Source: Thermodesulfobacteriota bacterium (GTDB lineage: Bacteria > Desulfobacterota > BSN033 > UBA1163). From it: a DNA stretch of 8,480 bases. The position numbers and the translations under genes are program-made. Each line of letters opens with the position of its first letter. Position 1 is the first letter of the stretch. Of this stretch, positions 6,165 through 8,480 are shown in pieces. The DNA is taken from positions 1-8,480 of the forward strand of contig JASEIE010000174.1 in NCBI GenBank assembly GCA_030024065.1, read 5' to 3'. The notes beneath the pieces were generated by a model, which worked only from the letters and a program-made list of their open reading frames with translations, did not search any database and was not told where the DNA came from.

Positions 6165-7336
6165 GTGATCCTGATCCAGTCGGTGAGCCTCTCATTGGTT
6201 CCATCCGGCCGGACTCTCGCATAGAATACGTGTTTACCTCCCTGTCTTTCCATGGCACTATAGGTAAGGGGTGGACCGATTCCCTGCCAATCCTTCAGAG
6301 TCTCCATGGCCTTGACCCAGCTATCGGTGGTTAAATTCCTTCCTGCTCTCCTTAACCCTTCAACAAAGGGTTCAGCAAAGGCGATTCCCACATAATAAAA
6401 AACCCCCCATCTCTCCTGAGGTTCTAACTTCTTATGCCACTCACGGTACTTTACCATCAAGGGATGGTTGGAATCGGGTAATTCAGGAGCGAAAGAATTG
6501 ATCATTCCAGCCCATAAACCCTTCGTGATCTGCATCATGAGCGTAGAATCGGAGAGGCTATTGGTGGTGGCCCACTGGGGTTTAAAACCGATTTTGGTCG
6601 TCTCACCTAAAATCAATGCAGCGTGGGTGGGCATCGTCCACATGATGACGGCATCTGCTCCAGAATTCTTGAGTTTGATTGCATGGGTGCTCAGATCTCT
6701 GTCCGTCACTTCTGCTGACACCTTGGCAACGAGATCGATCTTCTTCTCCTTGAGATACCGCTCAACCCCCATCAAACCCTGTTTTCCATAGTCGTCGTTC
6801 TGATAGAACATGGCGATCTTTTTGAAGCCCAATTTTTCATAAAGATAGCTTGTTAAATTATACGCCTCATCATCATAGAGGGGGTACATGGCAAATAAAT
6901 ATTTTTGAAAAGGCTGAATCCATTCATAAACCCCGGAGACAGGACCGAACCAGATGACCTTTTTCTCCATCAAGTAGTCCCTTGCGGTCATCCCTGTTGC
7001 AACGCCTAATCCTCCCACGATAGCGAATACACCGATTTGGTCTACAAGCTCTTTAGCAATGGCTTTGGTTTTTGCCGGCTGATAAGAGTCATCACGAAGA
7101 AAATATTTGATCTTCCTTCCGTGAATCCCCCCTTCCTCGTTAATGATTTTAAAGAATAGGCCTGTGCCTCTGGCGACCGCACCCCAGGCAGCTGCTGGTC
7201 CGGTCTGGGGCCCCCACTGACCCACGAGGATTTCGGTGTCGGTCAAACCCCGAACGGGTTGACCCAAGACAGGGATGACTGTTAAGAGAATGGTAAAGAA
7301 TAATGACCAGAGGAAAACTAAAGTTCGATGTACCAT
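6158..7336 (-). CDS. Liv-type ABC transporter periplasmic substrate-binding protein
   Basis: A 392-residue receptor of the branched-chain amino-acid/amide binding family (type I periplasmic binding fold, Peripla_BP_6). It captures a solute in the periplasm and delivers it to LivH/LivM-type permeases. A signal peptide covers about residues 1-25 (R4, a long hydrophobic core, likely cleavage after V-L-G25). The mature start has the family pattern TDTEILVGQWGPQTGPAA (32-49), followed by NEEGGIHGRKIKY (66-78) and RDDSYQPAKT (81-90). Length is normal. Homologues bind leucine/isoleucine/valine, amides, urea or aromatic acids, and the ligand cannot be read from the sequence. A strong ribosome site, AAGGAGG, precedes the ATG by seven bases. 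The LivF-like gene lies upstream on the same strand but 350 bases away, so it may be transcribed separately. Tandem repeats overlap its 3' end. Confidence 0.92.
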   Translation of the reverse strand: MVHRTLVFLWSLFFTILLTVIPVLGQPVRGLTDTEILVGQWGPQTGPAAAWGAVARGTGLFFKIINEEGGIHGRKIKYFLRDDSYQPAKTKAIAKELVDQIGVFAIVGGLGVATGMTARDYLMEKKVIWFGPVSGVYEWIQPFQKYLFAMYPLYDDEAYNLTSYLYEKLGFKKIAMFYQNDDYGKQGLMGVERYLKEKKIDLVAKVSAEVTDRDLSTHAIKLKNSGADAVIMWTMPTHAALILGETTKIGFKPQWATTNSLSDSTLMMQITKGLWAGMINSFAPELPDSNHPLMVKYREWHKKLEPQERWGVFYYVGIAFAEPFVEGLRRAGRNLTTDSWVKAMETLKDWQGIGPPLTYSAMERQGGKHVFYARVRPDGTNERLTDWIRITK

Positions 7337-7453
7337 CTTTCGTCCTCCTTTTTTAAATTGATTGGCTAGTTGGAAGGGTAAGCCTTGACTGTTATTGTGT
7401 TATTGATGATATCAAAAAAATAGAAGAATTAAAATGAAATTGTGGGATGTGAT
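7337..7453. other. AT-rich leader of the binding-protein gene
   Basis: This is the transcription-side flank of the binding-protein gene. It holds the ribosome site (CCTCC on the plus strand at 7344-7348). An interrupted palindrome, TTGAT-GAT-ATCAA at 7403-7415, could be an operator or chance in AT-rich DNA. A TTGATA hexamer on the minus strand (7415-7410) has no well-spaced -10 partner, so no promoter is called. No gene is visible here. Confidence 0.3.
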
Positions 7454-7599
7454 GTAATCCCTCAGTTATGGGGGAGATTTTTATAATATATGTAGCGCCC
7501 TCATTTATTGAGGGCGGAGTCCGTCGGCAATAAATGCCGACGCTACGGGGAAAAAGGAATAACTCCATAACCAATAATTACCCATAACTGAGGGATTAC
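7454..7599. repeat. Nested inverted-repeat element with 19-bp perfect ends
   Basis: A perfect 19-bp inverted repeat flanks the element: GTAATCCCTCAGTTATGGG at 7454-7472 and its reverse complement at 7581-7599. The interior holds a separate clover-like palindromic module (7492-7546) and AT-rich spacer. No credible coding frame exists, so it would be a non-autonomous element such as a MITE, or two inverted copies of a short dispersed repeat. The remaining stretch to 7686 contains GTAGGGGCGGTTCTCAA (7645-7661), which resembles one arm of a REP-type palindrome whose other arm is absent, and a sequence related to the 16-bp tandem units. Confidence 0.7.
7492..7546. repeat. Clover-like double-hairpin palindromic module
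   Basis: An outer stem, GTAGCG (7492-7497) with CGCTAC (7541-7546), can enclose two hairpins. CGCCCTCA/TGAGGGCG (7496-7503/7509-7516) has loop TTTAT, and CGTCGGCA/TGCCGACG (7522-7529/7535-7542) has loop ATAAA. The outer stem and hairpins share two bases on each side, so they compete slightly. The two loops are complementary to each other. The module sits inside the 19-bp inverted repeat. It resembles REP-like elements folded by single-stranded DNA transposases, but no such transposase gene is present here. Confidence 0.7.
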
Positions 7600-7686
7600 G
7601 ATGTGATTCTAAAAGAATGGGTTTTTGGGAAAATTCGGATATTCGTAGGGGCGGTTCTCAAATTACACATCAAACTTTAGTCACTC

Positions 7687-8454
7687 TTAACGCCAGCGTT
7701 TCTTTCTTTTCCAGCGTTGATAACCTTTGGCCGATTCCTCGGAGCGAATACCCAGGTAGAACTCTTTTACATCTTCATCGTCTAAAAGGACATTAGGCGT
7801 GTTCGCAGCCACAATCCTTCCATTCTCCAGAACAAAACCATAGTCCGAGATCTTCAGCGCCATCTTTGCATTCTGCTCGACGAGGAGGATGGTTGTCCCT
7901 TCTCCGTTGATCGTCTTGATGATCCCGAAGATTTCCTGGACGAGAATAGGGGAGAGTCCGAGGGAAGGTTCATCCAGCATCAGCAGTTTTGGTCGGGTCA
8001 TCAAAGCCCTGCCGATGGCAAGCATCTGCTGTTCCCCTCCGCTCAAGGTGCCGGCCCATTGATTCTTCCTTTTGGAAAGAATGGGAAAGTGACTGATCAC
8101 ACGATCGTAATCTTCCTTCACCCCTTTCTTATCCTTACGAAGATAAGCCCCCATCTTTAAGTTTTCATCCACACTCAGCTCCGGGAAGACTTCTCTTCCT
8201 TCGGGAACATAAGAGATTCCCAGATGGACGATCTCCTCAGCATCCTTTCCGTCAATCCTCTTTCCCATGAACTCAATGGTTCCTTTATCGGGTTGGTCTT
8301 CTAAAAGTCCCATGATGGTCTTCAGGATCGTGGTCTTTCCGGCACCATTGGCTCCCAGGATGGAGGCGATCTGTCCCTCCTGAATCTCGATGGAGACTCC
8401 CCGGATCGCCATAATCAATCCATAGAGAGTTTCAATGTTTTTTACTTTAAGCAA
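7687..8454 (-). CDS. LivF-like ABC transporter ATP-binding protein
   Basis: A 255-residue cytoplasmic ATPase of the LivF branch of the branched-chain-amino-acid importer family; it pairs with a LivG-like ATPase to drive uptake. Numbered from the chosen TTG: Walker A GANGAGKT (34-41), Q-loop-region motif PEGREVF (84-90), signature LSGGEQQ (137-143), Walker B LLMLDEP (157-163) and D-loop SLGLSP. The switch-His position is Q194 in LLVEQNA, which is usual for LivF. The C-terminus ends in a strongly basic tail, YQRWKRKKRWR, that is longer than in E. coli-type LivF. The TTG at 8454-8452 is preferred because GGAGGT lies six bases upstream; an in-frame TTG at 8475 would put that site inside the gene. 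The upstream gene is outside the window. The cognate binding protein is probably the next gene downstream. Confidence 0.92.
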   Translation of the reverse strand: MLKVKNIETLYGLIMAIRGVSIEIQEGQIASILGANGAGKTTILKTIMGLLEDQPDKGTIEFMGKRIDGKDAEEIVHLGISYVPEGREVFPELSVDENLKMGAYLRKDKKGVKEDYDRVISHFPILSKRKNQWAGTLSGGEQQMLAIGRALMTRPKLLMLDEPSLGLSPILVQEIFGIIKTINGEGTTILLVEQNAKMALKISDYGFVLENGRIVAANTPNVLLDDEDVKEFYLGIRSEESAKGYQRWKRKKRWR

Positions 8455-8460
8455 TCCTTT

Positions 8461-8466
8461 ACCTCC
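8461..8466 (-). promoter_or_regulatory. Ribosome binding site deciding the LivF-like start
   Basis: GGAGGT on the minus strand (ACCTCC on plus) lies six bases before the TTG at 8454-8452, the ideal spacing, and no ATG is available nearby. It supports a TTG start giving an N-terminus (M)LKVKNIETLYG, which aligns with the normal start of LivF-type ATPases. Confidence 0.75.
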
Positions 8467-8480
8467 GAACGTCAAATAAA

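Noticed and set aside
7491..7550. tRNA-like gene from the clover-like fold
   Set aside because: It has only two internal arms, no T-loop or D-loop consensus and no CCA context; it fits a palindromic repeat better.
5881..7599. CRISPR array
   Set aside because: The repeats are palindromic or short adjacent tandems without unique spacers of even length, and no cas gene is nearby.

Overview
The window reads as a chromosomal segment of an anaerobic or microaerophilic Gram-negative bacterium, possibly of the Desulfobacterota (old Deltaproteobacteria) type. The grounds are a low-molecular-weight ferredoxin, a stand-alone Nfu domain protein, a Liv-type ABC system, a lipobox TPR lipoprotein and intergenic regions full of small palindromic repeats. 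The lineage is inferred from style only; there is no rRNA or other marker gene.

Layout. (1) Positions 1-690, plus strand: a short leader with a 10-bp tandem G-rich repeat, a small Nfu-type Fe-S scaffold/carrier protein, a strong intrinsic terminator, then a 60-residue dicluster-type ferredoxin whose second motif lacks its last cysteine. (2) Positions 696-5864, minus strand: a compact four-gene operon transcribed right to left. It encodes a fold-type III PLP-dependent decarboxylase related to LysA but with an altered substrate motif; a urea-transporter (UT) membrane domain fused to an M23 (LytM-type) metallopeptidase domain and a C-terminal region of unknown function; an exported TPR protein; and a TPR lipoprotein. 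The junctions are an overlap, a 15-nt gap and a 1-nt gap, so the four products are probably made together. (3) Positions 5865-6157: a mosaic of small repeats (an inverted-repeat element, a perfect 20-bp palindrome and three 16-bp tandem units). (4) Positions 6158-8454, minus strand: the periplasmic substrate-binding protein of a branched-chain-amino-acid-type ABC importer and, upstream of it, a LivF-like ATPase. They are separated by a 350-nt gap that holds a nested inverted-repeat element. The permeases and the LivG-like ATPase are not in the window; they may lie beyond the right edge.

The most interesting unit is the four-gene operon. The UT-M23 fusion joins a solute channel with a fold that normally acts on peptidoglycan. 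It is encoded with an amino-acid decarboxylase and two envelope TPR proteins and, within the window, with no urease. An envelope-linked amine/amide transport or wall-modifying system is a reasonable hypothesis, but the sequence alone does not prove any substrate. The ferredoxin with a missing ligand is the second point of interest.
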